Positions 50,728 through 58,428 of a stretch of 64,000 bases of DNA are shown one piece after another. The notes under the pieces are model-generated. The model did not search any database, was not told where the DNA came from, and saw only the letters and a list, made by a program, of their open reading frames with translations. How positions within the stretch are numbered: the first letter of the stretch is position 1; the number at the start of each line of letters is the position of its first letter. The position numbers and the translations under genes are program-made. Where the stretch lies: assembly GCA_965202795.1 (NCBI GenBank), contig OZ241848.1, forward strand, positions 2,046,001 to 2,110,000, in the 5' to 3' direction. Source of the DNA: JACOND01 sp965202795. GTDB lineage: Bacteria; Bdellovibrionota; Bdellovibrionia; Bdellovibrionales; UBA1609.

Positions 50728-51116
50728 GGGAACGGCCTCAATGGCCGTCCAAACAAACGCCGCGAGGCTGCCTCTTGAAACCTCTGCCAGCGGGATTTTT
50801 TGCCGGAAAGCGGCGGGAACGGCCTCAATGGCCGTCCAAATAAACAGCCGCGAGGCTGCCTCTTGCCTCTGCCAGCGGGATTTTTTGCCGGAAAGCGGCG
50901 GGAACGGCCTCAATGGCCGTCCAAATAAACAGCCGCGAGGCTGCCTCTTGCCTCTGCCAGCGGGATTTTTTGCCGGAAAGCGGCGGGAACGGCCTCAATG
51001 GCCGTCCAAATAAACAGCCGCGAGGCTGCCTCTTGCCTCTGCCAGCGGGATTTTTTGCCGGAAAGCGGCGGGAACGGCCTCAATGGCCGTCCAAATAAAC
51101 AGCCGCGAGGCTGATC
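50728..51116 (+). repeat. 85-bp tandem repeat, about 4.5 copies
   Basis: Units begin at 50728, 50815, 50900, 50985 and 51070 (partial). Each contains GGGAACGGCCTCAATGGCCGTCC, the palindromic core, then CGCGAGGCTGCCTCTTG and GCGGGATTTTTTGCCGG. It lies between the divergent rplL and LbH-5 promoters. Open frames across it on both strands reflect the period, not genes. Confidence 0.88.
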
Positions 51117-51139
51117 ATCGAAACAGCCCGCTGCTTTGC

Positions 51140-51168
51140 TTGACTTTAGCCGCAAAAAGGGGTATTTT
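51140..51168 (+). promoter_or_regulatory. Promoter for LbH-5
   Basis: TTGACT (51140-51145), 17-bp spacer, TATTTT (51163-51168), 33 nt upstream of the ATG. Confidence 0.6.
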
Positions 51169-51200
51169 CTCCCGTAAATCAACCAAAAAAGGGGGGGGTA

Positions 51201-52019
51201 ATGAAAAAATCAAAATGCCTGGAAAATATTTGGGCGGGAAGGGCAATTTTAGCCGTTTTCCTGATTTTTGGATTTTCCGCCGCAGCGCTGCGCGCGCCAT
51301 GCGGCCCTGGGGTGGAGGGCGCTCCGCATCCAAACGGCGGGGGCTTTGTGGCGGCCACGGCCTTTGCGGCTCCGACCGTTTATGTGGGGCCGAAAGCGCG
51401 GCTTTGCGGCAGAGCAAGGGCTTACGGCAAGGTAAGAATTATCGGCAATGCGGAGGTTTCCGACTGGGCAATTCTTTACGGCGAAGTAAAGATTTCCGGA
51501 AAGGCGAGGGTTAGGGGCAATGCAATGATTTCCGGCCAGACAAAGATTTCCGGCTTGACGCAGATTTCCGGCCTGACGCAGATTTCCGGCCAGGTCCAGG
51601 TTAAGGACAATGCAAAGGTTTCCGGCCAGGCGCGGGTTAGGGACAACGCAAAGATTTCCGTCAGGGCAGCGGTTAGGGGCTATGCGGAGATTGCCGGCGA
51701 TACAGAGATTTCCGGCGGCGCGGCGGTTGATGGCTTTGCAAAGGTTTCCGGCCGCGCAAGGGCTGCCGGCGAGGCAAGCATTACAGGCTTTGCAAGGGTT
51801 ACGGAGTGGGCGCTGGTTGACGGCAGCGCTGTTATTTCCGGCAATACAGAGATTTCCGGCAGCTCGCTGGTTAATGGCTCAGCGAATATTTCCGGCAAGT
51901 CAAAGATCTCAGGCGATGCGGAGATTTCTGAGGGAGTTTATGTCGATGCAAAGATTTCCGGCGATGAGCTGGCTGAGGGCAATGCAAAGATCGATGCCTG
52001 CCGGGACAGCCTTATATAA
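51201..52019 (+). CDS. Exported left-handed beta-helix protein LbH-5
   Basis: 272 residues, ATG after an eight-G Shine-Dalgarno run. Signal peptide around RAILAVFLIFGFSAA, the family head APCGPGVEGAPHPNGGGFV, then more than thirty hexapeptides dominated by K-I-S-G and A-R-V-R-x units (TKISGL, TQISGL, NAKVSG) rather than the NARVYG of the array at 20-23 kb. Long predicted prism-like rod. The tail lacks ITSGxH. Transcribed away from the ribosomal genes. Confidence 0.82.
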   Translation: MKKSKCLENIWAGRAILAVFLIFGFSAAALRAPCGPGVEGAPHPNGGGFVAATAFAAPTVYVGPKARLCGRARAYGKVRIIGNAEVSDWAILYGEVKISGKARVRGNAMISGQTKISGLTQISGLTQISGQVQVKDNAKVSGQARVRDNAKISVRAAVRGYAEIAGDTEISGGAAVDGFAKVSGRARAAGEASITGFARVTEWALVDGSAVISGNTEISGSSLVNGSANISGKSKISGDAEISEGVYVDAKISGDELAEGNAKIDACRDSLI

Positions 52020-52082
52020 TGTCAGAATGTTTTTGAGCATAAGAGTTTGGGCCTCAGGGCTTTTTTTGACAGGCTTTTTTAA

Positions 52083-53129
52083 ATGGCTGGACGGCCTGCT
52101 GTTTATGGCCCTGGCTTGCCAGCTGGCCTTCCCGCCGGCGGCGCGGGCCTCTGCCCCCCCCCGCCGGTTTTAATAGAATCCGATAATATTTGCCGGGCCG
52201 CGGTTTTGCCTGTCCATGCGCTGAACATCGGCGCCCGCGCAAAAAACAGCCTGAAAAAGCATGGGATCAAAACAGCCCTGCAGCTGATCCAAATGCCGCC
52301 GGAGAGGCTGCTGAATATGCCCGGCATTGGAAAGGACTCCTTTGCCAGGGTGGCCATAGCGCTTTGGAAGGAGGGGCTTTACCTGGGGGTTCAGCTGGCC
52401 CCGGGGCAGAAAAAGGCCATGCAGCCGCCGGATCTGCCGCCTGAGCAAAAACTCCAGAGCTTAAGCCTGCCGGCGGAGAGCCTGAACCTCAGTGTCAGAG
52501 CCTCCCGCCGCCTTCATCAGGAGGGAATCCATTATATCCGGGATCTGGTCCAAATCACTGAAGAGGAGCTTTTGCTGATAGAGGGCATTGGAGCGGGATC
52601 TGTGAGAGAAATCAGGCAGGCCCTCACCCAGAAGGGCCTGAGCCTTGGCATGGGCCTGCGGCTTGCCTCCCCACCCCGCCTTCAAGAGCGGGAAAGCGGC
52701 CCGCATGCCAAACCTTTGGAAAAAGCGCCGGCGGGGGCGAGTCCCGCAAATAATAAGGAGTCAGAGGCTGCCTTCCGGCCGCCGGATTTTGTTTACAAGG
52801 GGGATGCCGCTGCCTCCGCTCCGCCAGGCTTTTCTGCTGAGCAGATGCAGTTTTTTTCCAGCAGCGTCAAAGCCGGGTCTTTGGGTCTGCAGCGCCGCGC
52901 CTGGAAAACCCTTGTCCTGGAGGGCATACAGCATGTTTGGGAGCTTGCCGGCATTGACACAGAGCTTTTGATCAAACGGCCCGGCTTTAACAAGCGCAAT
53001 ATAGACAGGCTCAGGGAGGCTTTTTCGAAGCATGGCTGGGAGCTTGAAAGAGAGTTTGGCGACAGGCAGCTTGAAGAGATTTGGGGAGCTAAAATTCTTA
53101 AATTTCCTGATCGCCGCCGGAAAAATTGA
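52083..53129 (+). CDS. Stand-alone protein with three RNA polymerase alpha-CTD-like domains
   Basis: 348 residues; the exact start is uncertain because no ribosome site is clear and residues 1-40 are low complexity. Three helix-hairpin-helix units: 42-102 (LPVHALNIGARAKNSLKKHG..MPGIGKDSF), 129-191 (LPAESLNLSVRASRRLHQEG, IHYIRDLVQ, GLSLGM) and 263-322 (KAGSLGLQRRAWKTLVLEGI). They match the C-terminal domain of RpoA (IHYIGDLVQ..GLSLGM). In domain 1 the positions of E. coli DNA-contact residues Arg265 and Asn268 are Arg52 and Asn55; domain 2 keeps the Arg and Glu302. There is no alpha N-terminal domain, so it cannot assemble polymerase. It could bind UP elements or activators. Confidence 0.75.
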   Translation: MAGRPAVYGPGLPAGLPAGGAGLCPPPPVLIESDNICRAAVLPVHALNIGARAKNSLKKHGIKTALQLIQMPPERLLNMPGIGKDSFARVAIALWKEGLYLGVQLAPGQKKAMQPPDLPPEQKLQSLSLPAESLNLSVRASRRLHQEGIHYIRDLVQITEEELLLIEGIGAGSVREIRQALTQKGLSLGMGLRLASPPRLQERESGPHAKPLEKAPAGASPANNKESEAAFRPPDFVYKGDAAASAPPGFSAEQMQFFSSSVKAGSLGLQRRAWKTLVLEGIQHVWELAGIDTELLIKRPGFNKRNIDRLREAFSKHGWELEREFGDRQLEEIWGAKILKFPDRRRKN

Positions 53130-53400
53130 ACAGGCCCTTTATTTATAAGGACAAAAAAACTGTTCCGCATCAGCCCCCGCGGCTTGACTTTGCCGGGGCT
53201 TTCTGAAAGCCTAAGCAACCGCCGGCCCGGCGAAAGCCCAGGCAAAAGGCCGGGACGGAGGAGGCCCCCAAGCCTCTTACATCAACCTCTGCCAGGATGC
53301 TATATGTTCAAGGCCTTCTTCTCAAAAGACAAGCGGCTGCCATCAAATTCATATATGGACACAGCCGAAAGAAAAAAAGCGGTGGAGTGGAGTTTTCCAC
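53130..53400. other. Intergenic region, no gene seen
   Basis: Short frames (e.g. MFKAFFSKDKRLPSNSYMD at 53302) lack a ribosome site and end in the terminator. I call no gene. Confidence 0.4.
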
Positions 53401-53427
53401 AAAAGCCCCCCCGCCGGGGGGGCTTTT
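53401..53427. terminator. Strong bidirectional hairpin terminator
   Basis: AAAAGCCCCCCCGCCGGGGGGGCTTTT is a near-perfect inverted repeat with A and T runs on its sides. Confidence 0.8.
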
Positions 53428-53514
53428 AGGCCGCCAGGCAGGCAAAAATCTCAAGGCTTGAGACACCTTGCCCCCCGGAGTCCCCCCGGCGGGCCGGAAA
53501 TTCCAGGCCGGGGC

Positions 53515-53543
53515 TTGTTTTCCGGGCCGGGCCGCGGTATAAA
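53515..53543 (+). promoter_or_regulatory. Conserved promoter of small membrane protein B
   Basis: TTGTTT (53515-53520), 17-bp GC-rich spacer, TATAAA (53538-53543). Sequence is the same as upstream of the paralog at 21047-21289. Confidence 0.75.
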
Positions 53544-53596
53544 TAGGATGGCCCCGGCGGAGCGGGCTATTTTAACCAAAACAAAGGAGGGAAATT

Positions 53597-53863
53597 ATGA
53601 CTAAAAATATGCTTAGAGGTTTAGATCCGGCAAGTATTTTAGCTGTATGCGCCTTGCTTGGCGGCTGGGGGATTATGGTTGACTGGCGGATAGATTCGCG
53701 GTTAGCTCCTGTGAAAGCAGAGCAAAAAGAGCTGAAAAGCGGGCAAGCCCGCCTTGAAAGGGGACAAGCCCTCCTTAAAACAGAATTGCAAAAAGATTTT
53801 CAAAATCTTGAAAACAAGCTTGACTTGCTTTTAAAAGAAAAAGTGACGGCCTTAAACAAATAG
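53597..53863 (+). CDS. Small membrane/coiled-coil protein B
   Basis: 88 residues, ATG after AAAGGAGGG. Membrane segment ASILAVCALLGGWGIMV, then a coiled coil with SGQARLERGQALL, ending ENKLDLLLKEKV. Shares promoter, leader and C-terminal half with 21047-21289, while the membrane part differs, as if one half had been exchanged. Function unknown. Confidence 0.7.
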   Translation: MTKNMLRGLDPASILAVCALLGGWGIMVDWRIDSRLAPVKAEQKELKSGQARLERGQALLKTELQKDFQNLENKLDLLLKEKVTALNK

Positions 53864-53889
53864 CCAGCGCGGCTTTTTGGGGGGCTTTT

Positions 53890-54609
53890 TTATCTCTGCC
53901 GGCGCCAGCCCAGCGCGCGAAATTCAGCTGTGGCATCGGCGCCAAACAAATATCCTCCCAAAACAGAAACATTCATATAAGCTGTGTTTTTGTTCCCTTT
54001 AAAGATTTTGTCCGCCACCCGGCTTTGGTGGCCCTCCGGCCCCATCCAGCCTTTGGGATAATGCTCCAAAAAATCCTCTATGAGAGAATGAAACTGGCTG
54101 ACATGGCCTTTAAACTTCTTCCAGCCAAACAGCTTCCTTTCTTTTTCAGTCAAACCAGCCGAGGCATTTTGAAAAGCCTTTTGTATGGCTCCAGCAAAAT
54201 GATCTTCAGCAAACCGGGGATAGCCCTCCATCTGGCCTCTATATTTCTCTTTTGGGGAGCCATCGGGGTTAAACAGCTTGCCCCTCATGGCGCGAAACTC
54301 CGCCACAGGGCCTTGAAATACCTGCCAGCCAAACAGCTTCCTTTCTTTTTCAGTCAAAACAGCCGAGGCATTTAGAAAAGCCTTTTGCATGGCTCCAGCA
54401 AAATGATCTTCAGCAAACCGGGGATAGCCCTCCATCTGGCCGATGTATTCCCCTTTTGGGGAGCCATCGGGGTTAAACAGGATGCCTCTAATAAAAGCAG
54501 CCCTGCAGCTGGCAGAAGACTGCAATAAAGAATTGTCTTGAGGCGCCGGCTTCAGCTTGGAGGCCGAACAAAGCGCGGGCAGCAAAAGAACAAGCCAGGC
54601 GAGCTTCAT
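53890..54609 (-). CDS. Exported protein with duplicated 60-residue module
   Basis: 239 residues, signal peptide MKLAWLVLLLPALCSA. Two near-identical modules (about 45-105 and 110-170): FNPDGSPKGEYIGQMEGYPR, FAEDHFAGAMQKAFLNAS and LTEKERKLFGW; a third, diverged one follows (WMGPEGHQSRVADKIF..YMNVSVLGG). The FNPDGSP element is like a short acidic loop but not a convincing EF-hand. Unknown family. Expressed from a perfect consensus promoter with no leader. Confidence 0.7.
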   Translation of the reverse strand: MKLAWLVLLLPALCSASKLKPAPQDNSLLQSSASCRAAFIRGILFNPDGSPKGEYIGQMEGYPRFAEDHFAGAMQKAFLNASAVLTEKERKLFGWQVFQGPVAEFRAMRGKLFNPDGSPKEKYRGQMEGYPRFAEDHFAGAIQKAFQNASAGLTEKERKLFGWKKFKGHVSQFHSLIEDFLEHYPKGWMGPEGHQSRVADKIFKGNKNTAYMNVSVLGGYLFGADATAEFRALGWRRQR

Positions 54610-54618
54610 AATGCGGCC

Positions 54619-54647
54619 ATTATATAGGAAATATGCTTATTTGTCAA
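54619..54647 (-). promoter_or_regulatory. Perfect consensus sigma70 promoter, leaderless geometry
   Basis: Minus strand TTGACA (54642-54647), 17 bp, TATAAT (54619-54624). The ATG of the exported module protein begins 9 nt after the -10 box, so the mRNA should start at or next to the start codon. Confidence 0.8.
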
Positions 54648-54702
54648 GTCTGCGGCAGGCCGCGCAGGCAAAATCTGCGCGGCCCGCGGGGGTTTTTTTT
54701 GC

Positions 54703-54731
54703 TTGACTTGAAGGCAAAAGCCCGCCATATT
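54703..54731 (+). promoter_or_regulatory. Promoter for LbH-6
   Basis: TTGACT (54703-54708), 17-bp spacer, CATATT (54726-54731). The mRNA would carry AAAGGAGG before the ATG at 54764. Confidence 0.5.
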
Positions 54732-54763
54732 CTGCCCATAAAATAAAAAAAGGAGGTATTTCT

Positions 54764-55423
54764 ATGAAACATAATCACTTAAAAACGGCTTTTTTGAGCG
54801 CTTTCCTGATTTTCGGGCTTTCCGCTGGCGCCAAGCACAGTCCCTGCGGCCCCGGCATTGAGGGCGCGCGCCATATAAACCCCGATGGATCTGAAGGCGG
54901 GTTTGTGGCAGCCACGGCCACTGTGGCCAAGACCGCCTTTGTGGGGCCTGATGCGGTTGTTTGCGGCAAAGCGCGGGTTGATGGCAATGCGCGGATTTCT
55001 GGCAATGCGCGGGTTTGGGGCCATGCGCATGTTTGGGGCCATGCGCGGGTTTCCGGCCATGCGCGGGTTTCTGGCAATGCGCAGGTTTATGGCAATGCGG
55101 TGGTTGACGGCGATGCGCATGTTTGGGGCCATGCGCGGGTTGTCGACAATGCGAAGGTTTGGGGCCATGCGCGGGTTATTGACAATGCGCTGGTTGGCGG
55201 CTATGCGATAGTTGCCGGCAATGCGAAGGTTTGGGGCCATGCGCATATTTTCGGGAGCGCGTGGGTTGGCAACCGAGCGATGGTTTTAGGCAATGCGAAG
55301 GTTTATGGCCTGGCGCAGGTTTATGGCAATGCGATTGTTGATGGCGATGCGCGGGTTTCCGGCTCCGCAAGAGTTGTAAAATCCCTTCTGCAAAGCGGCA
55401 AAATCACTTCAGGGGAGCATTGA
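54764..55423 (+). CDS. Exported left-handed beta-helix protein LbH-6
   Basis: 219 residues. The signal peptide begins MKHNHLKTAFLSAFL, like the 20-23 kb copies, although it is 31 kb away and on the other strand. Head SPCGPGIEGARHINPDGSEGG has the longer form also seen in the second head of LbH-3. About 24 hexapeptides (NARVWG, HAHVWG, HARVSG, NAVVDG) and the tail QSGKITSGEH. GGAGG ribosome site; own promoter and terminator. Confidence 0.85.
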   Translation: MKHNHLKTAFLSAFLIFGLSAGAKHSPCGPGIEGARHINPDGSEGGFVAATATVAKTAFVGPDAVVCGKARVDGNARISGNARVWGHAHVWGHARVSGHARVSGNAQVYGNAVVDGDAHVWGHARVVDNAKVWGHARVIDNALVGGYAIVAGNAKVWGHAHIFGSAWVGNRAMVLGNAKVYGLAQVYGNAIVDGDARVSGSARVVKSLLQSGKITSGEH

Positions 55424-55490
55424 AAAACAGGCCCTATAAGCGCCCGAAAAGGGGGGGTTAACCGCCCCCTCTGTGGCCTGTTTTAGCCAG
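55419..55490 (+). terminator. Nested hairpin terminator after LbH-6
   Basis: AACAGGCC..GGGGGGTTAACCGCCCCC..GGCCTGTTTT forms nested stems followed by T. A second copy, preceded by a scrap of an LbH 3' end (ATCACTTAGGGGAATCATTGA), lies at 55638-55730. Confidence 0.6.
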
Positions 55491-55715
55491 CTCCAGCCCT
55501 AAAAACCGCTGATTTTCGGATTCCCGGAAAAAGATGGCCTGCCCCCGCCTGTGATATGAGGCCGCCCCCCGGCGCTTGAGACTCCCCCCCTTCCGCGGGG
55601 GGCTTGTTTGCCTGGCCGGGGCGGGCCAAGGCTGGCGGCCACATCACTTAGGGGAATCATTGAAAAACAGGCCCTATAAGCGCCAAAAAGGGGGGTTAAC
55701 CGGCCCCTCTGCAGC
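55491..55715. other. LbH tail scrap and duplicated terminator
   Basis: Besides the second terminator copy this short stretch holds GC-rich palindromes but no gene. It marks the loss of another LbH gene or duplication of the 3' end of LbH-6. Confidence 0.5.
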
Positions 55716-56157
55716 CTATTTTGACAGGGCAAGTTCAGAAGTTCTTGGCGCAGCCTCTGGTTCTTCCTGGCCAGGCGCCGGCGGCATAAAAGCGAGCGCG
55801 TTCCGGTGGCCTGAAATGAGATTTAGGATTTCAAGATTGACCGCCTTAAAAACCCGCTCCCGATAATAGGCGGTTTTTGTCTCCTTAATCCCGTCCAGAT
55901 CAAGCTCTGTCTGCTTTTCCTGCGTCTGGCGGTTTTCAAGGAAAAACTGCGCTAAGAGATAGACGGCGCGGGAAATTTTCGGGACATCCAGGGGCGGAGC
56001 ATTAGCCGGGCGGGCCAGCATGTCAAGGATTTTGTTTTGGGCCGCCCCTAAACATTCCTGGATGACCGAGTCTTCCGCCTCATTGAGCCTGTTTGTAAGC
56101 GACTTGGCGCCTTCATTGATTGCCGGGATCGCATCGGCCCCCTCTCGGGCCGGGCGC
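55716..56157 (-). pseudogene. Truncated unknown helical protein
   Basis: The frame is open from an in-frame stop at about 56157 and reads AREGADAIPAINEGAKSLTN, NEAEDSVIQECLGAAQNKIL, DVPKISRAVYLLAQFFLENR and on to the stop at 55716. The first ATG is at 56021, well inside the helical region, so the 5' end seems lost next to the prepilin-LbH gene. Length and composition recall phage small helical proteins, but I recognise no family. Confidence 0.45.
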
Positions 56158-56190
56158 GGCGGTCAGCCAGGCAGCCCGGTCCTGGATTGT

Positions 56191-57807
56191 TTAGGGCGGC
56201 AGACAAGGCGCATTTCCAGTAACAACATTTTCTGCATGGAAGTCGCCGCTGCAAACATTTGCAGCGCCTTTAACATGCGCGCGCTCCCGAACATGCGCGC
56301 TGCCATGAACCCTAACACTCGGACCGCCAACCAGCGCGCTGCCATAAACCCGCGCATTGCCGTAAACATGCGCTTTGTCGTAAACATTTGCAAAACCTTC
56401 AATCTTCGCAGTTTCGTAAACCTCGGCCTCGCCATAAACCTGCGCCCATTCATAAACCTTTGCGCCGCCATGAATTTTCACAGAGCCATAAATTTTTGCG
56501 CTGCCGCCAATCTCCGCATTGCTTTCAACTATCGCCTTGCCGAAAACTCTCGCGTCCCCCTTAATCAAGGCTTTGCCCCAAACCCGCGCTTTATCAAAAA
56601 CCTGCGCGCTTTCGGCAATAGTCAGATACTTAGAGCTGTCATTTCCAGCAGCCTTTGCCTGGCCATAAACCCGCGCGCTGCCGTAAATATTCACATAGTC
56701 CCAAACCTCCGCGTTTTCATAAACCCGCGCAAAGCCATAAACCTGAACTAAGCGCTGGCCATGAATTTTCGCATCACCATAAATCCGCGCATGGTCCCAA
56801 GCCTGCGCCTTGCCATAGACCTTTGCATTGCCGAAAACATGCGCATGTCCATAAATTCGCGCGCCGCCGTAGATCTGCGCCTTGCCATAAACCCGCGCAT
56901 TGCCCTTAACATGCGCGGCGCCCTTAACCTTTGCCTCGCCATAAACCCGCGCATTGCCCTTAACATGCGCGGCGCCGCAAACCGCGGCGTCCGGCCCTAT
57001 AAAAGCCGTGGAGGCCACATTCGCCTTGGCTGCGGCCGCCACAAAGCCCCCGCCGTTCGGATGCGGGGCGCCCGCCACATTGGGGCCGCAAGCCTCTTTA
57101 ACTGGCTTGAAGCTGCAAGCCGTCACATAATCGCCGGCGCCATCGGACAGATTCTCTGCCGTAGCCTCTGCCGCTGTTTTGGCCGTAACCGTAATCCCGG
57201 AAAGCTCCCAATCCGCGGCCTTGTTTTCCCTTTCCATAAGGCCCTGAATGCTTGTCTTGGATTTTAAAACAATCCGGCCCTCTGCGGGGGGGCCGGCTTT
57301 ATAGACAAGCTCCAGCTTTTCAAACTTATCTATGCCAAGGCTTTTCAGCTTTTGCTTTGTGGCGGCGCTTGTCAATTCCCCGGCCGCATTTTTGGAAAAA
57401 TCCCAAACTGCGGCCGGCGCGGCGGCGCTGTCCTTTATGGCCGCGATCTCAATGGTTCTTTTGGCGTCCCCGGAGCTGCCGCTTAGCTTTTTCCCCTTCA
57501 GCGTGTTTTTGCAGTCCCATGCCTTCCCCATAAACAGCTGCGCGCCGTCATCGCCGCGCCTGTTAATTTCAAGCCTCTGAATCCGCTTTTCCAGGGCCAG
57601 AAGGCTGATCTTTTGCTGAATAAAGCTTTGGGTTTGCCCCATAATCACCAGCAGGCCAATGGCGCTGGCGGCCAGAGCGCCCAAAAGCGAAAAGCCGGCC
57701 TCGCCGGCCGGCAGTTTAAAGGCGGCCCTAAAGCGGGGGGCTAAGCCGCGGGCAAACCGAGAGAGAGAGAGAGAGAGAGACGAGCGCTGCGGCTGAGCTG
57801 CCAGCAA
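56191..57807 (-). CDS. Prepilin-like N-terminus fused to a left-handed beta-helix domain
   Basis: About 538 residues in the continuous frame (which has only a TTG start at 57807). A prepilin-type segment GEAGFSLLGALAASAIGLLVIM is followed by a helical stretch LLALEKRIQRLEINRR, as in minor pilins; the usual Glu at +5 is Gly. Residues about 90-240 form a unique domain with two Cys. The LbH family head ACGPNVAGAPHPNGGGFV and about 40 hexapeptides (NARVYG, AAHVKG) follow. Would put an LbH rod on a pilus-like structure. Upstream, an ATG with a good ribosome site (57841) reaches this frame only if the (TC)11 tract changes length. Confidence 0.75.
   Translation of the reverse strand: MLAAQPQRSSLSLSLSRFARGLAPRFRAAFKLPAGEAGFSLLGALAASAIGLLVIMGQTQSFIQQKISLLALEKRIQRLEINRRGDDGAQLFMGKAWDCKNTLKGKKLSGSSGDAKRTIEIAAIKDSAAAPAAVWDFSKNAAGELTSAATKQKLKSLGIDKFEKLELVYKAGPPAEGRIVLKSKTSIQGLMERENKAADWELSGITVTAKTAAEATAENLSDGAGDYVTACSFKPVKEACGPNVAGAPHPNGGGFVAAAAKANVASTAFIGPDAAVCGAAHVKGNARVYGEAKVKGAAHVKGNARVYGKAQIYGGARIYGHAHVFGNAKVYGKAQAWDHARIYGDAKIHGQRLVQVYGFARVYENAEVWDYVNIYGSARVYGQAKAAGNDSSKYLTIAESAQVFDKARVWGKALIKGDARVFGKAIVESNAEIGGSAKIYGSVKIHGGAKVYEWAQVYGEAEVYETAKIEGFANVYDKAHVYGNARVYGSALVGGPSVRVHGSAHVRERAHVKGAANVCSGDFHAENVVTGNAPCLPP
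57759..57780 (-). repeat. (TC)11 dinucleotide tract at the 5' end of the prepilin-LbH gene
   Basis: Eleven TC units (GA on the plus strand) start 61 nt after the ATG at 57841. With 11 units the frame from that ATG ends at a TAG 27 nt after the tract; with 12 or 9 units it would enter the long prepilin-LbH frame. Arithmetic: 61 + tract + 2 must be divisible by 3. Confidence 0.85.
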
Positions 57808-57961
57808 TCAGAAAAGCAGTCTCAGCAAAAAACTTTTTCATAGAATGCGCGCCCCCCTGCTGATCCTTTCGGCGCCGGCGGCAGAGGGCTTTAAGCTTTT
57901 TTCCTGTGTTTTTCAGGTTTTTGTAAAATCCGCAGCCAGCAAAAGCTCAGAAGAAAGCCGC

Positions 57962-58267
57962 TTAATGCGCCTGGTAGGCGCATATAGAGAGGCAGCTTTT
58001 ATCCCCATGGACAGCTTTTGAGTGGCGGGTGTTTGAAGGGATGAGGATCCGGTCCCCTGGACGCAAAAGCAGCTTGTTGCCTGCGACATTATAAAGAAGC
58101 TGGCCCTCAACAATCATCCGGGCCTCGTCAAAGGGGTGCCGGTGCTCGGGGATCTTCTCCCCCGGAGCAAAAATCTCCTCAAAGTGCTCAAACCCCTCCT
58201 GCTCAAACAGCTTTTGGATTTGCTGCTTGCTGGGGATCAAAGGCGCCATCCATCTTTTGACAATCAT
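57962..58267 (-). CDS. Small cupin-domain protein
   Basis: 101 residues from the ATG at 58267; the longer frame to 58384 is translated palindromic repeat. Cupin motif 1 is GEKIPEHRHPFDEARMIVEG (metal-binding HxH-type His and Glu), motif 2 GDRILIPSNTRHS (second His). Small single-domain cupins bind a metal and a ligand; the reaction is not readable. Lies between the prepilin-LbH gene and rplJ. Confidence 0.8.
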   Translation of the reverse strand: MIVKRWMAPLIPSKQQIQKLFEQEGFEHFEEIFAPGEKIPEHRHPFDEARMIVEGQLLYNVAGNKLLLRPGDRILIPSNTRHSKAVHGDKSCLSICAYQAH

Positions 58268-58335
58268 GCCTGTTTGCGGGGCCGGCCTCTCTGCGGCCGC
58301 GGCTGTTTGCGGGGCCGGCCTCTGCGGCCGCGGCT

Positions 58336-58428
58336 GTTTATTGGGACGGCCATTGAGGCCGTTCCTGTTTATTGGGACGGCCATTGAGGCCGTTCCTGTT
58401 TATTGGGACGGCCATTGAGGCCGTTCCT
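58336..58428 (-). repeat. 31-bp tandem palindromic repeat, three copies
   Basis: Three exact copies of GTTTATTGGGACGGCC + ATTGAGGCCGTTCCT, each a hairpin of the dispersed family; two diverged copies (GGGGCCGGCCTC..GGCCGCGGCT) precede at 58270-58335. They lie just downstream of rplJ. Confidence 0.88.

Noticed and set aside
50741..51098. Open frames across the 85-bp tandem array (both strands)
   Set aside because: They arise because the palindromic repeat lacks stops; there is no ribosome site or conserved start.
58268..58384. N-terminal extension of the cupin (Pro/Arg/Gln-rich)
   Set aside because: It is translated palindromic repeat; the cupin is complete from 58267.
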